Source of the DNA: B69-G16 sp964501905
Lineage (GTDB): Archaea; Thermoproteota; Thermoprotei; Thermofilales; B69-G16
Assembly: GCA_964501905.1 (NCBI GenBank)
Contig: CAZCTW010000006.1
Span: 55,827-119,826, forward strand
Reading direction: 5' to 3'
DNA: 64,000 nucleotides
The position numbers and the translations under genes were made by a program. Position 1 is the first letter of the stretch. Every line of letters starts with the position of its first letter. The notes under the pieces were generated by a model that was given only the letters and a program-made list of their open reading frames with translations, searched no databases and was not told where the DNA came from. Of this stretch, positions 42,571-50,939 are shown piece by piece.

Positions 42571-43464
42571 CTAAATTTCTAGAAAAAGCGTCCCTATGTA
42601 GGCAAGCACTGAGAGGAGGAGAGGAAGAGGTAATGCTGGTAAAGCCCCCCGTTTTTCCACTAGTTTGAACGTAAGATATGCTCCTGCTGAGAGAGCGGAG
42701 ATAACAATTATTAGCCTTAAGAGTGAAAGGTAAGGCCTGAGGAAAGTCGCCGAGGCTATCATAGAATAGAATATTATATCCCCTATCCCTAGATAGAGCC
42801 CTTTAAAAGGCACTACCGCTCCTCTAAAGAGACTATCCCTCCCTAAGGGACTGCCCGGCTTATCGCTTGTCGTTCTACTTCTCTCAAGTTCTATTAAATA
42901 TTTTAAGGGACCCTTAAATACAGAATATAAGTCGTAAAGGGATAAGGCGATGGCTGTAAGTATTATAGTCCACACCGGCAGGAGAACTCCGAACAATGAT
43001 CCCGCTGAACTCCCATAGAGCAACATTAGCAGAGCTATTAAGTACTCGTTTCTGCTTGTCGCAACTACGTAAACTGTCAGTAGGCTTGTCGTAGCTGCCA
43101 GTAAGATACTAAAATCTTCTAGAAAGCCCCATTCTATTTTTAAGACTATTGAAAACGCCAGAGTATATATCTCGACTATTCCTAAAAGAGATAAAGCAAG
43201 AGATGACAGGAATAGAAGTTTAAGCATGCCGAGCTTACGGAACCTAATTAAGATATAAAGTAGGATACTGCCAAATCCGATTAGGACCATGAATATCGTT
43301 AAGTTATATAACGCGGCTTCTATACTCGGAGATGTGGAGAACGGTGTTTCTATCTCCGCCAATATATTAGAGTGTTCCAGCACCCATGCCATAATGCCTG
43401 AGAGGAATGAGGCGGAAAGTACCGGTATTAAATGGATCAAGCCTATCTTCCTTTTCTCTCCCAT
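42571..43464 (-). CDS. Presenilin/signal peptide peptidase-type intramembrane aspartyl protease
   Basis: 297 residues with about nine membrane helices. The three hallmarks are present: Y177-D178 in LSLYDLYSVF, GIGD at 226-229 in LYLGIGDIIF, and PAL at 276-278. The hydrophilic loop between the two catalytic helices (about 188-215) is where presenilins are cut or regulated. It fits the archaeal presenilin homologues in length. It lies upstream of no obvious substrate gene; a thioredoxin-like gene precedes it by 55 nt. Confidence 0.85.
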   Translation of the reverse strand: MGEKRKIGLIHLIPVLSASFLSGIMAWVLEHSNILAEIETPFSTSPSIEAALYNLTIFMVLIGFGSILLYILIRFRKLGMLKLLFLSSLALSLLGIVEIYTLAFSIVLKIEWGFLEDFSILLAATTSLLTVYVVATSRNEYLIALLMLLYGSSAGSLFGVLLPVWTIILTAIALSLYDLYSVFKGPLKYLIELERSRTTSDKPGSPLGRDSLFRGAVVPFKGLYLGIGDIIFYSMIASATFLRPYLSLLRLIIVISALSAGAYLTFKLVEKRGALPALPLPLLLSVLAYIGTLFLEI

Positions 43465-43519
43465 AGTCTCCCCTATGCTACCTATGCCTCTTTACGTTAA
43501 TTTACCCGAATAGGCTATT

Positions 43520-43942
43520 TTAAGAGGCTAATCGCTCTATGAGGAAACTTATCTTCTTCTCAAGACCGGGGAACGCTCCGATAAACCTTTCGTATTCTCG
43601 CCCGTTGACGAACACTATAACTGTCGGGATACTTAATATGCCGTTTTCAACAGCCAAATCCTGGTTTTCATCTACGTTAACTTTAACGAATACTGCCTTG
43701 TCAGAATATATCCTAGATAATTTCTCGATAATCGACGACACTATTCTACAGGGTATGCACCATTCGGCCCAGAAATCGGCTATAACGATTCTATACTTTG
43801 ACAGAATTCTTTTAAACTCGGTTGAATCCACTTCTATCACTCCCTTGAGCATTTCCTCCCTCCGCGCATTCCACATTCGTTTTTGTAGTTCAATCATCTT
43901 CTTTCTTATTAGGAATTCTATAGTTTCGTCCTCGCCCATCAT
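43520..43942 (-). CDS. Thioredoxin-like protein
   Basis: 140 residues. The thioredoxin fold carries the active site WAEWCIPC followed by R, the cis-Pro segment ILSIPTVIVFVNG, and a helical N-terminal extension of about 45 residues that is not part of the standard ~105-residue protein. It is probably a cytosolic disulfide reductase. Confidence 0.9.
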   Translation of the reverse strand: MMGEDETIEFLIRKKMIELQKRMWNARREEMLKGVIEVDSTEFKRILSKYRIVIADFWAEWCIPCRIVSSIIEKLSRIYSDKAVFVKVNVDENQDLAVENGILSIPTVIVFVNGREYERFIGAFPGLEKKISFLIERLAS

Positions 43943-44018
43943 CTTAGACTCTCCTTTATAGTAAATAAATTTTCTTGAAAAATTTCGATCTATAAAAACC
44001 TGAGATTACATTCTTAGC

Positions 44019-44486
44019 TTAAAGCACTAAGACGAGAGCTACTATGGTCGAGCCGAAAAGTCCAGGTGGTATTTCCAGCTCTTCTATATAGTATTTCACC
44101 TGTTTTATCGTTAATTTTCTTATTTCGGCCATTTCTCTTATTTTCTCCCGAAGCTGAGCTTTCATATCTAAACCGGTGTTATCGTGTCCTTCAACTACCA
44201 ACCCATAGTCTTCTGTTTTAGCCCATGCCAAGCCAGCTGATATCCTTTCCCCACCCTCCCCGTCTTGCCTAGCCATTATCACGAAGATTATGGTCCCAGG
44301 TTCAATCTCCATAGCTTCTATTTCTTCAATGTCTCTCGGCAGAATCGAGGATACTGGTACTAGGTTGCAGTGGGCTATACCTGCTCGTTTTAAGGCCGCG
44401 TCGAAAGCGTTTAATTTCGAAGTTTTACTTAATCCGCTCCCCTTTACTACGAAAAATTTCCTTGGTTTAAGCCCGATTGTAGTCAC
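44019..44486 (-). CDS. pdaD: Pyruvoyl-dependent arginine decarboxylase
   Basis: About 155 residues. The self-cleavage site is in NLVPVSSILP (Ser-Ser bond), preceded by LNAFDAALKRAGI, and the later EYE-like region is VVEGHDN. It makes agmatine for polyamine synthesis with SpeD and SpeE at 30.8-32.2 kb. Two in-frame GTG starts exist at 44495 and 44486. A GGAG lies next to the first and at a normal distance from the second, so I prefer 44486. Many crenarchaea instead use a SpeD-derived arginine decarboxylase, so this form is a useful lineage marker. Confidence 0.88.
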   Translation of the reverse strand: MTTIGLKPRKFFVVKGSGLSKTSKLNAFDAALKRAGIAHCNLVPVSSILPRDIEEIEAMEIEPGTIIFVIMARQDGEGGERISAGLAWAKTEDYGLVVEGHDNTGLDMKAQLREKIREMAEIRKLTIKQVKYYIEELEIPPGLFGSTIVALVLVL

Positions 44487-44525
44487 GTTTTGCACTCTCC
44501 TTAGATTAGCTACCCCGAATTAGTA

Positions 44526-45146
44526 CTAGTGGTTATATAAGCTTTTTCTTTCTAAGATTGCAATATGTAATTCTTCGAAAAAGAATTTTTTGCTAGAGAG
44601 AAATGCTGTTTTAAACCCTAATTTCTCGATAAACTTAAACAGTTTTTTTAAATCCATATTTGAAGATATTACGCAAAGTATTTTCCCGTGTTTTTTTAAG
44701 CGCTTCGCCGAGTCTAAGAGGAATTTTTCGGTAACTTCTATACCTCCAACTCCTCCACTCCAAGCTATATCCTCCTGTGTGTCGGTGGGTATGTATGGAG
44801 GATTAAAAATGATGTAATCAAAAAGCTCGTTTTCTCTAACGGGTTTAAGAGAATCGCAGCAAATTAAATCGGCGTTTGTATATAAACCGTTTATCTTGAG
44901 ATTTTTAAGCGTGCACTTCACGGCTTTAAGATTTAGATCGGTCGCTAAAATTATATTGTGACGGGCTAGAGCTAACGTTAGTAATCCTGTGCCAGAGCCT
45001 ATCTCAGCTACTCTACTCATACGGAGGGAGAGATTTTTTATAGTGTCGTAGAGTAGATATGTGTCGTCGGATGGCTCGTATACCGACTCGCAGAGAATAA
45101 CTTTAAAATCATCTATAAGTACAGTTGGTTGATCGAGAGAGTACAT
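44526..45146 (-). CDS. HemK2/Mtq2-type methyltransferase
   Basis: 206 residues. It has the SAM-binding AEIGSGTGLLTLAL and the catalytic NPPYIP motif, with an N-terminal YEPSDDTYLLYDTI as in archaeal and eukaryotic HemK2 (Mtq2), which methylates the Gln of GGQ in release factor 1. It starts 1 nt after the MIP18-like gene. Confidence 0.88.
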   Translation of the reverse strand: MYSLDQPTVLIDDFKVILCESVYEPSDDTYLLYDTIKNLSLRMSRVAEIGSGTGLLTLALARHNIILATDLNLKAVKCTLKNLKINGLYTNADLICCDSLKPVRENELFDYIIFNPPYIPTDTQEDIAWSGGVGGIEVTEKFLLDSAKRLKKHGKILCVISSNMDLKKLFKFIEKLGFKTAFLSSKKFFFEELHIAILERKSLYNH

Positions 45147-45147
45147 G

Positions 45148-45453
45148 CTACTCTAATCCTAGCATTTTCCTGGCTTCTTCGCTCATTCTATCCGGCGTCC
45201 AGGGAGGATCCCATACAAGCTCTACTTTTACGTTATTTACCTCCGGTATTTCCTCTTTCACGGCATCTTCGACCATTTTGGTTAGAAAAAAGGCGAGAGG
45301 ACATCCGGGAGCCGTCAGCGTCATCTTGATGTGAACGTTATTGTTTTCATCAATTTCCACATCGTAGATTAAACCTAGGTCTACAATATTTACTGGTATC
45401 TCGGGGTCGTACACATTTTTCAAAACTTCTAATATCTCTTCTTTCGATACCAT
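45148..45453 (-). CDS. MIP18 family protein (Fe-S assembly type)
   Basis: 101 residues: NVYDPEIPVNIVDLGLIYDV and LTAPGCPLAFFL with the reactive Cys. This family, which includes SufT and MIP18, assists Fe-S cluster assembly. The gene is directly upstream of the HemK2-like gene. Confidence 0.9.
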   Translation of the reverse strand: MVSKEEILEVLKNVYDPEIPVNIVDLGLIYDVEIDENNNVHIKMTLTAPGCPLAFFLTKMVEDAVKEEIPEVNNVKVELVWDPPWTPDRMSEEARKMLGLE

Positions 45454-45513
45454 TCTCGCTTACCCGGAGATTTTATATTCAAGACGTTTATAAAGATAGT
45501 TCTAGGGAGCTCT

Positions 45514-45825
45514 ATGCAAAACTTGCTGGAGAGTATTTTAGCATCAATGGGCGTAGGGTTCCTCTTGGGCTTCTCGCTGGGGTATTTTTCTAAGAAAATG
45601 CTAAAACTGATATTGCTTTTCGTAGGTTTTCTACTAGGTGTTATCATCCTGCTTGAATTCTATGGAATTATAACCGTGAACTATGAAAAATTAACCGAAG
45701 TCGTGTTAGGGATCAAAGCCCCTTCCTATAGCCTTCTAGAGCAGATTAAGGAATTCTTATGGAATAGACTTCCCTTCGCAGCTAGCTTTTTTGCGGGTTT
45801 CTATTTTGGTTTTAAGAAAGGTTGA
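45514..45825 (+). CDS. FUN14 family membrane protein
   Basis: 103 residues, with three hydrophobic helices and the family pattern GVGFLLGFSLGYFSKKMLKL, then GFLLGVIILLEFYGIITVNY, and a C-terminal GFYFGFKKG. FUN14 proteins in eukaryotes are mitophagy receptors; the archaeal function is unknown. Confidence 0.8.
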   Translation: MQNLLESILASMGVGFLLGFSLGYFSKKMLKLILLFVGFLLGVIILLEFYGIITVNYEKLTEVVLGIKAPSYSLLEQIKEFLWNRLPFAASFFAGFYFGFKKG

Positions 45826-45843
45826 TTACTACCAATTATTTGC

Positions 45844-46233
45844 TTAAGCTTCTGTAGCTTCGAGATATACGTACTTTGATCTTTTCCACGCGTAAGCTAC
45901 CATTACTAAACCTATACTGTACAATACTATAGCTAAAGCTAGAATTTTATAGTTAAAAGGTTGAAAGGCTATTATCGTTACAAAAAAGGCGACTATAAAG
46001 GTATATGTCGCGGAAGCGTATAAAGCCGCTATAGAGGGATTGGAAAACGATAAAATTAATCTTTCCTTAGCCGGAACTTTATAGCTCTCGGCTTCGAATA
46101 ACTCTTTCTCAGGTTTGCGGAGACGGACTTTCGGCATTATAGCGACTTTCACTGACCAAAGGAGCACTATAACAGCTTCTATGGCTAGCATTATAGATAA
46201 CTCCTCGGGTAGCCCAAACAAGCTGAAAGCCAT
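45844..46233 (-). CDS. Small membrane protein of unknown function
   Basis: 129 residues, with three membrane helices (about 10-33, 72-90 and 94-113) and a cytoplasmic loop rich in Lys, Glu and Arg between helices 1 and 2. No family was recognised. It is convergent with the FUN14 gene and divergent from the radical SAM gene. Confidence 0.65.
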   Translation of the reverse strand: MAFSLFGLPEELSIMLAIEAVIVLLWSVKVAIMPKVRLRKPEKELFEAESYKVPAKERLILSFSNPSIAALYASATYTFIVAFFVTIIAFQPFNYKILALAIVLYSIGLVMVAYAWKRSKYVYLEATEA

Positions 46234-46316
46234 AAAATTTAAAATGTTTGGTTTTATTTTATCTTAACTCAACAAAATTATTAAAGAGCAGGACGTTATT
46301 ATCTAAGGGTTATTGA

Positions 46317-47360
46317 ATGAAAGAAGCTAGGTTTTATGACAAATTAGACTCTAACAGGGTTAGGTGTAATCTGTGTCCTTGGCACTGTGTTATAGAAGAG
46401 GGTATGACCGGGCTGTGCGGAACCCGCAAGAATAGGGAGGGAGTACTCTATGCGGTAAACTATGGCAAGGTAACTGCTCTAGCCATAGATCCTATAGAGA
46501 AAAAACCGCTCTTTCACTGGTACCCAGGGAGTCCTATTTTAAGCATAAGTACTTTTGGTTGTAATTTCCAGTGTCCCTGGTGTCAAAATTGGCATATTGC
46601 AAGAGCAACTCTGGAAAGCGCTATCTACGAAGAGAGGGAGCCTGAGGAAATAGTTGAGCTAGCGAAAAGGTATAACGTGCCGTCTATAGCCTATACATAC
46701 AACGAGCCGCTGATATGGTATGAGTACGTATATGATGTGGCCAGACTCGCTAAGAAGGAAGGTATTAGAAATGTTTTAGTAACTAACGGCTATATTGAGA
46801 AAGAGCCTTTAGAGGATATAATCCCCTATATTGACGCAGCAAACGTCGATGTTAAGGCTTTTAAGAAGGAGACCTATCTAAAGGTTATAAAGGGCAAGTT
46901 AGAAACCGTTTTAGAAAATATAAAATATATGCATGGCAAGGGGGTACATATTGAAACCACGTACTTGATAGTTCCTGGAATAAACGATGATTACGAGGAA
47001 ATTAGAGACTTTGCTAAATGGCAGGTGGAGAATTTAGGTCCAGATACTCCTATTCACTTTAGCCGCTTCTTTCCGCATTATAAGATGACTAACATCCCGC
47101 CTACAGATGTGAACATTCTTATAAAAGCCAGAGAAATAGCTATGAAAGAGGGAGTAAAGTACGTTTATATAGGCAACGTCCCCGGACACGAAGGTGAGCA
47201 CACTTATTGTCCAAAGTGTAAACATCTCTTAATAAAACGTGTTGGCTTTGAAATTATAGAGTGGAATTTGACAGAAGATATGGAGTGCGAATTCTGCGGT
47301 GAGAAAATAGCCATAGTCGGAAAACGCTGGTCTAGCTGGTCAAGATTTCTATGGTTTTAA
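46317..47360 (+). CDS. AmmeMemoRadiSam system radical SAM enzyme
   Basis: 347 residues. It has an N-terminal Cys-rich region (CNLCPWHC and GLCGTRK), the radical SAM triad in FGCNFQCPWCQNW, and a C-terminal zinc-ribbon-like pair (CPKC and CEFCGEK). This is the PflA-like member of the AmmeMemoRadiSam trio; the other two members are not in this window. The substrate is unknown. The 3' end overlaps the cdc6 gene end by about 12 nt. Confidence 0.9.
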   Translation: MKEARFYDKLDSNRVRCNLCPWHCVIEEGMTGLCGTRKNREGVLYAVNYGKVTALAIDPIEKKPLFHWYPGSPILSISTFGCNFQCPWCQNWHIARATLESAIYEEREPEEIVELAKRYNVPSIAYTYNEPLIWYEYVYDVARLAKKEGIRNVLVTNGYIEKEPLEDIIPYIDAANVDVKAFKKETYLKVIKGKLETVLENIKYMHGKGVHIETTYLIVPGINDDYEEIRDFAKWQVENLGPDTPIHFSRFFPHYKMTNIPPTDVNILIKAREIAMKEGVKYVYIGNVPGHEGEHTYCPKCKHLLIKRVGFEIIEWNLTEDMECEFCGEKIAIVGKRWSSWSRFLWF

Positions 47361-48500
47361 CAATTTCTTCTCTAGAGCATCTATATCCGCTTCATGTAGT
47401 CCTATTTTTCCAGGCCCTCTAGCTTCCACTATCCCCCTGTCGATTAAGCTTTGAAGAACCAACTCTATCTCTTCATCAGCTAATCGTCTTATACCTCGTT
47501 CCTCGCAAAGCATTCTATAGCATTGCTTCACCTTGCTTAATGTAACGTAGGGAGTACCTGAGATTTTGAGAGCCTCGATTAACGAGAGAAGCAAAACTCT
47601 CTCCTCTTTGCTTAGCTCGTTTAATGAGTCTAGGTAGGGTAAGCCGCTCACAATTTTTAACACCTTCCTAACGTGATTAACCGTGATTTTAGCCGAGCCT
47701 TCATTTTCAGCCAGTATTCCGGAGTAAAGTAGCAAGTCTAAAGCGTACCTGACATCTCCCTCTGCATAGTCCGAGGTTATCTCGGATATAAACTCTAAAA
47801 CTCCCTCTCCTATACACTCAGCTTTTATAGCTTGAGAAGCTCTATATGCTAGAATATCTAATATTTGACGATAAGTATACCTAGGGAATTCTACTATGAG
47901 CTGACCTACGGTAGACCTTACAGCTGGATCTAGATATTTCCTCCAGTCACGGCTCCTAGCTACAATTAATACGCCAATGATCCTATTGAAACCTTGATAC
48001 TGGATTTCGTTTATTCTTGATAAATCGTAGACTATTCCGCTTACGCCGCCATTCCTCCTTCTTAAAACATCGATTTCATCTAGCGTTAGTAAAGCATACA
48101 TATCCATTTTCGCTAAGTAGTCGAGGATAAGCTTAAACTGTTCCTCGGCACTAACGCTTCTCAAGACTAGGTTCTTCGATAGTTTCTCGGCTAAACTTTT
48201 ATAGAATAAAAATTTAGTTGAAGCTTCCAATTTCAAATTAGTATACAAGTGTATCAGAGAAATCCCGTTTTCTCTAGCTTTCCATTCTAACCTTCTACCT
48301 AAAAGTAACGTAGAGGATGTTTTGCCGGAACCTGTAGGACCTATTAATTGGATAATTCTGGCATAAAGTATTTCTCTCCCTTCAAAAGTTTCCGAGAAGA
48401 ACAAATTTAGTAAACGTAACTGCTTTTCCCTATGCGGAAGTTTTTCAGGTACGTATCTCACAGATAGTTTATCTCTGTCCAAAAAAATACGAGATAGCAT
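47349..48500 (-). CDS. cdc6: Orc1/Cdc6 replication initiator
   Basis: About 383 residues: Walker A LIGPTGSGKTSSTLLL, Walker B LLTLDEIDVL, an arginine-finger and sensor 2 AAA+ region, and a C-terminal winged helix (about 310-380) for origin binding. I chose the ATG at 48500, which gives LSRIFLDRDKLSVRYVPEKL in the usual way. A TATA-like ACATATATAT sits about 20 nt before it, so translation may be near-leaderless. A longer in-frame start exists at 48566. Archaeal origins often lie beside such genes. Confidence 0.92.
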   Translation of the reverse strand: MLSRIFLDRDKLSVRYVPEKLPHREKQLRLLNLFFSETFEGREILYARIIQLIGPTGSGKTSSTLLLGRRLEWKARENGISLIHLYTNLKLEASTKFLFYKSLAEKLSKNLVLRSVSAEEQFKLILDYLAKMDMYALLTLDEIDVLRRRNGGVSGIVYDLSRINEIQYQGFNRIIGVLIVARSRDWRKYLDPAVRSTVGQLIVEFPRYTYRQILDILAYRASQAIKAECIGEGVLEFISEITSDYAEGDVRYALDLLLYSGILAENEGSAKITVNHVRKVLKIVSGLPYLDSLNELSKEERVLLLSLIEALKISGTPYVTLSKVKQCYRMLCEERGIRRLADEEIELVLQSLIDRGIVEARGPGKIGLHEADIDALEKKLLKP

Positions 48501-48646
48501 AACTAATAGATATATATGTTTATGAGGTAAAGCATTACGTCGAGGGAGTAAAGTGAAAGTAACCATGCATCTGCTTTAGAAGAGGCGATAGACAAGACCT
48601 TATAGCAGTACTTTGTGTTTAAAGATCCATAATCCACGAACGACGT

Positions 48647-48658
48647 GGTAAATATAAG
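48647..48658 (+). promoter_or_regulatory. TATA box for the C/D sRNA candidate
   Basis: GGTAAATATAAG contains an AT-rich TATA-like core centred about 26-30 nt before the first sRNA box, the distance expected of an archaeal promoter. Confidence 0.45.
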
Positions 48659-48678
48659 TAAGCTTTACGAAATACTAA

Positions 48679-48738
48679 GTGGATGATGACGCCGTCCCAG
48701 GTATTTGATTAATGATAGCCTCGCGACAAACTGACAAA
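48679..48738 (+). ncRNA. Probable C/D box guide sRNA
   Basis: A 52-nt arrangement fits an archaeal C/D sRNA: box C ATGATGA (48683-48689), a 15-nt guide, box D' TTGA (48705-48708), C' TGATAG (about 48713-48718), a 12-nt guide, and box D CTGA (48731-48734). D' and C' are degenerate. A TATA-like element is at the right distance upstream. These RNAs guide 2'-O-methylation of rRNA or tRNA; I do not claim a target. Confidence 0.5.
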
Positions 48739-48884
48739 ATATGTGATAATATCGCTACCTAAATTCTAAACATACATTCAAAGTCTGATGGTTCTGATGC
48801 CTAAGAGAAGAGGGACATTGAAACTCTAACTGGAGATTTCGCGTAAGTAGAACTTGGAGAACTCCATCTATAGATAAAAAATAA

Positions 48885-50165
48885 TTATTTTTCGTATGTT
48901 TTTTCGAATACGAGAGGCGTAAAGCCTTCTTTTATCAGTTTGTCTAAAGCTTTATTATCTATTTTCTCGAGCAATTTCTTGGCAAAGAACACGTATTCTC
49001 GCTCTATCTTTTTCCCGTTTTCGTCGTGGTTTATACCCCAGAATACATGTACTCTCTTATCCACCGAATAAAGTTGCATTAATGCGCATAGCTTCTCTCC
49101 GTAGAGTTTCTCATCACATGAAAAGAGATATTCGCTAAACGGTATTACCATACAATCGTTCTTCTTGCCATATGTTTCTATTATTTTCTCTTTAGGTATT
49201 TTCATCACAATACAGTGGTATTTTCGAAGGATCTTTCTCAGTTCCTTTGCAAGAACCATATCTACAAAGTCGTGAAGAATTTCGCTATCCTTTATCGTTT
49301 GAACGGGTATTTCAACTTTAAAGAAGGCCAAATCCTCTACTTTCCCCTCTAGACTTATCTTCTGAATTTTAACTCTTATTAAACGGTGAAAATCCGGAAT
49401 TTTCTCTATTTTCAACTCTCTCCTCCTAGAGCATCTACGGCATATACGCCAGTTCGCCGGTAAATGGACTTTCCTCCTACAACTGCCACAGTTCTTCCAT
49501 ATGCCGTTAAGGTAAAACCAGTTTACATGTACTTTTCCTCCCTCGATATCGATAACGCAGTAGTTTCCTATATGAGAGCCGCTTTTTGTAATGCGGTCGA
49601 GCCTAGCGACATTAACGTACATCGTCCCGTTAAAGAAAAACTCTATTCCTCCAAAAGAGTGGCTGTGCCCGAATATGTGCAAAATGGGTTTGTAGAAATC
49701 CACTAGGTAGTTTACCTCTATTAAGCCCGAGTGAAGGGTATTTTGAGGAGCTTCTAGCTTTCTACCTTTATCTAGTATGCCGTAAGGTGGATAATGAGTC
49801 ACCAATATTATCTTTTTCCCTGGTGCCACGTCGTACGGTCTAGCGTTGCGCCCATGTCCAATGATTACGTAATCCCCAAGGTTTACCGGTCCTATTTTAT
49901 CTAGGTCGTATGCAGACTCAAAGTATTCCCATGCTATATTCACATCCCAGTTCCCCTTTACAAAATAAATTGGCTTTTCCAGGGTTGAAATCATTTTGAG
50001 AATTTCCATGAATACTTTAGGTTTTTGAGGATTTCCTATATCCCCGGCTATAACAATTATGTTAAACTTTAACTTCCTTCTTTTAACATCCTTCACCAAT
50101 TTCTCGATAGCATCCATGCGTCCGTGAACGTCTGAGAAAGCTAAAATTTTTAGACTATTCTTCAT
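48885..50165 (-). CDS. Calcineurin-like metallophosphoesterase with zinc ribbon and unknown C-terminal domain
   Basis: About 426 residues. The phosphoesterase core shows AFSDVHGRMDAI, VIAGDIGN, VKGNWDVN, VTHYPPYG and FGHSHSFGG (metal and phosphate ligands). After it comes a zinc ribbon (CGSCRRKVHLP, then CRRCSRRRE) and about 170 residues with no recognised family. A GTG at 50174 precedes the ATG at 50165; an AGGGTGG Shine-Dalgarno fits the ATG. It overlaps the preceding membrane zinc-ribbon gene by 11 nt. Confidence 0.82.
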   Translation of the reverse strand: MKNSLKILAFSDVHGRMDAIEKLVKDVKRRKLKFNIIVIAGDIGNPQKPKVFMEILKMISTLEKPIYFVKGNWDVNIAWEYFESAYDLDKIGPVNLGDYVIIGHGRNARPYDVAPGKKIILVTHYPPYGILDKGRKLEAPQNTLHSGLIEVNYLVDFYKPILHIFGHSHSFGGIEFFFNGTMYVNVARLDRITKSGSHIGNYCVIDIEGGKVHVNWFYLNGIWKNCGSCRRKVHLPANWRICRRCSRRRELKIEKIPDFHRLIRVKIQKISLEGKVEDLAFFKVEIPVQTIKDSEILHDFVDMVLAKELRKILRKYHCIVMKIPKEKIIETYGKKNDCMVIPFSEYLFSCDEKLYGEKLCALMQLYSVDKRVHVFWGINHDENGKKIEREYVFFAKKLLEKIDNKALDKLIKEGFTPLVFEKTYEK

Positions 50166-50865
50166 CTGCGCCACCCTTTTCTTCGATACGGGCTCCGCAG
50201 TAGGGGCAATGTATCGACTTTTTAGGTATTACGTTTTCGCAGATGGGACATCTACTCCTTTCAACCAGAATTTTAACTTCGTCAAGTTCGTTTCTTATTT
50301 TCTCACGGAGAACCGCTAAGACAGGTATATCGTGTGCTATAGAGAACAATACGATGACATGCAGTGGGAGGAATATGAGCACCGGCTCTGAAGCGAATAT
50401 TCGAGGTACTTCTATTAGGCTTGTTAGCACGGATATCTTTCCGGAAAACTGCAGATATATCAATGTTATAGAGAGAGCAATTAGGTTTGCCACTTTCCTA
50501 ACTACTTTGTCCTCTCGTTTTAATAACTCGTATAGCCTAGCGTTATGTGACTTATTATTTAGATGTTCTAGAGGTAGGCGGGGATAGACGGTGATTCTCC
50601 AAGAATTCCAGAACATAAGAGCTAGCCTAGATATGGAGACATAAAATACTAGAAGCGAGATGAGCACTTCGACGACGCTGATGAGACCGCTATTTGTGCC
50701 TCCATGAACTAGGGTGAGTATGTAAATTAGAGCAATCGAGAATGCCAAAGTAATTAGAACTGTTAAGGCTCCATTTATTATATCTCTGTAGGCGTCTCGC
50801 TGTACCTGTTTTAGTGTCCCAAGTATTTTAAAGTAATCTCTTTCCGTAGTTTCCACGCTAAACAC
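50155..50865 (-). CDS. Membrane protein with a C-terminal zinc ribbon
   Basis: 236 residues with four membrane helices in two pairs, a cytoplasmic middle region, and a C-terminal zinc ribbon (CPICENVIP and CPYCGARIE). The start is GTG 50865 or the nearby GTG four codons on. It is cotranscribed with the metallophosphoesterase downstream, which also has a zinc ribbon, suggesting a functional pair; the role is unknown. Confidence 0.68.
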   Translation of the reverse strand: MFSVETTERDYFKILGTLKQVQRDAYRDIINGALTVLITLAFSIALIYILTLVHGGTNSGLISVVEVLISLLVFYVSISRLALMFWNSWRITVYPRLPLEHLNNKSHNARLYELLKREDKVVRKVANLIALSITLIYLQFSGKISVLTSLIEVPRIFASEPVLIFLPLHVIVLFSIAHDIPVLAVLREKIRNELDEVKILVERSRCPICENVIPKKSIHCPYCGARIEEKGGADEE

Positions 50866-50939
50866 CAGCTCGGATTCTCCACTACATTACACAAAAAGCA
50901 ATAAGAAATTCTCGTTAAAATACTTAGCATTGAACAAAA

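Larger units (their letters stand above)
48501..48884. other. Non-coding region upstream of cdc6 with one sRNA candidate
   Basis: This 384-bp gap holds the cdc6 promoter, a C/D box sRNA candidate (separate entry) and otherwise no gene. It is the obvious place to look for a replication origin, but I could not find convincing ORB repeats by eye: one AACTGGAGATTTCG-type match at about 48826 is too weak. Confidence 0.4.

Noticed and set aside
42494..42578. Direct repeat CCCCTAAATTT (42494-42504 and 42568-42578) with a GGGATGA/CTGA pair between
   Set aside because: The box spacing is too short for a C/D sRNA and the second repeat lies at a gene's stop codon; probably chance in AT-rich DNA.
48820..48850. 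Origin recognition box-like AACTGGAGATTTCG
   Set aside because: It occurs once and matches the ORB core poorly.
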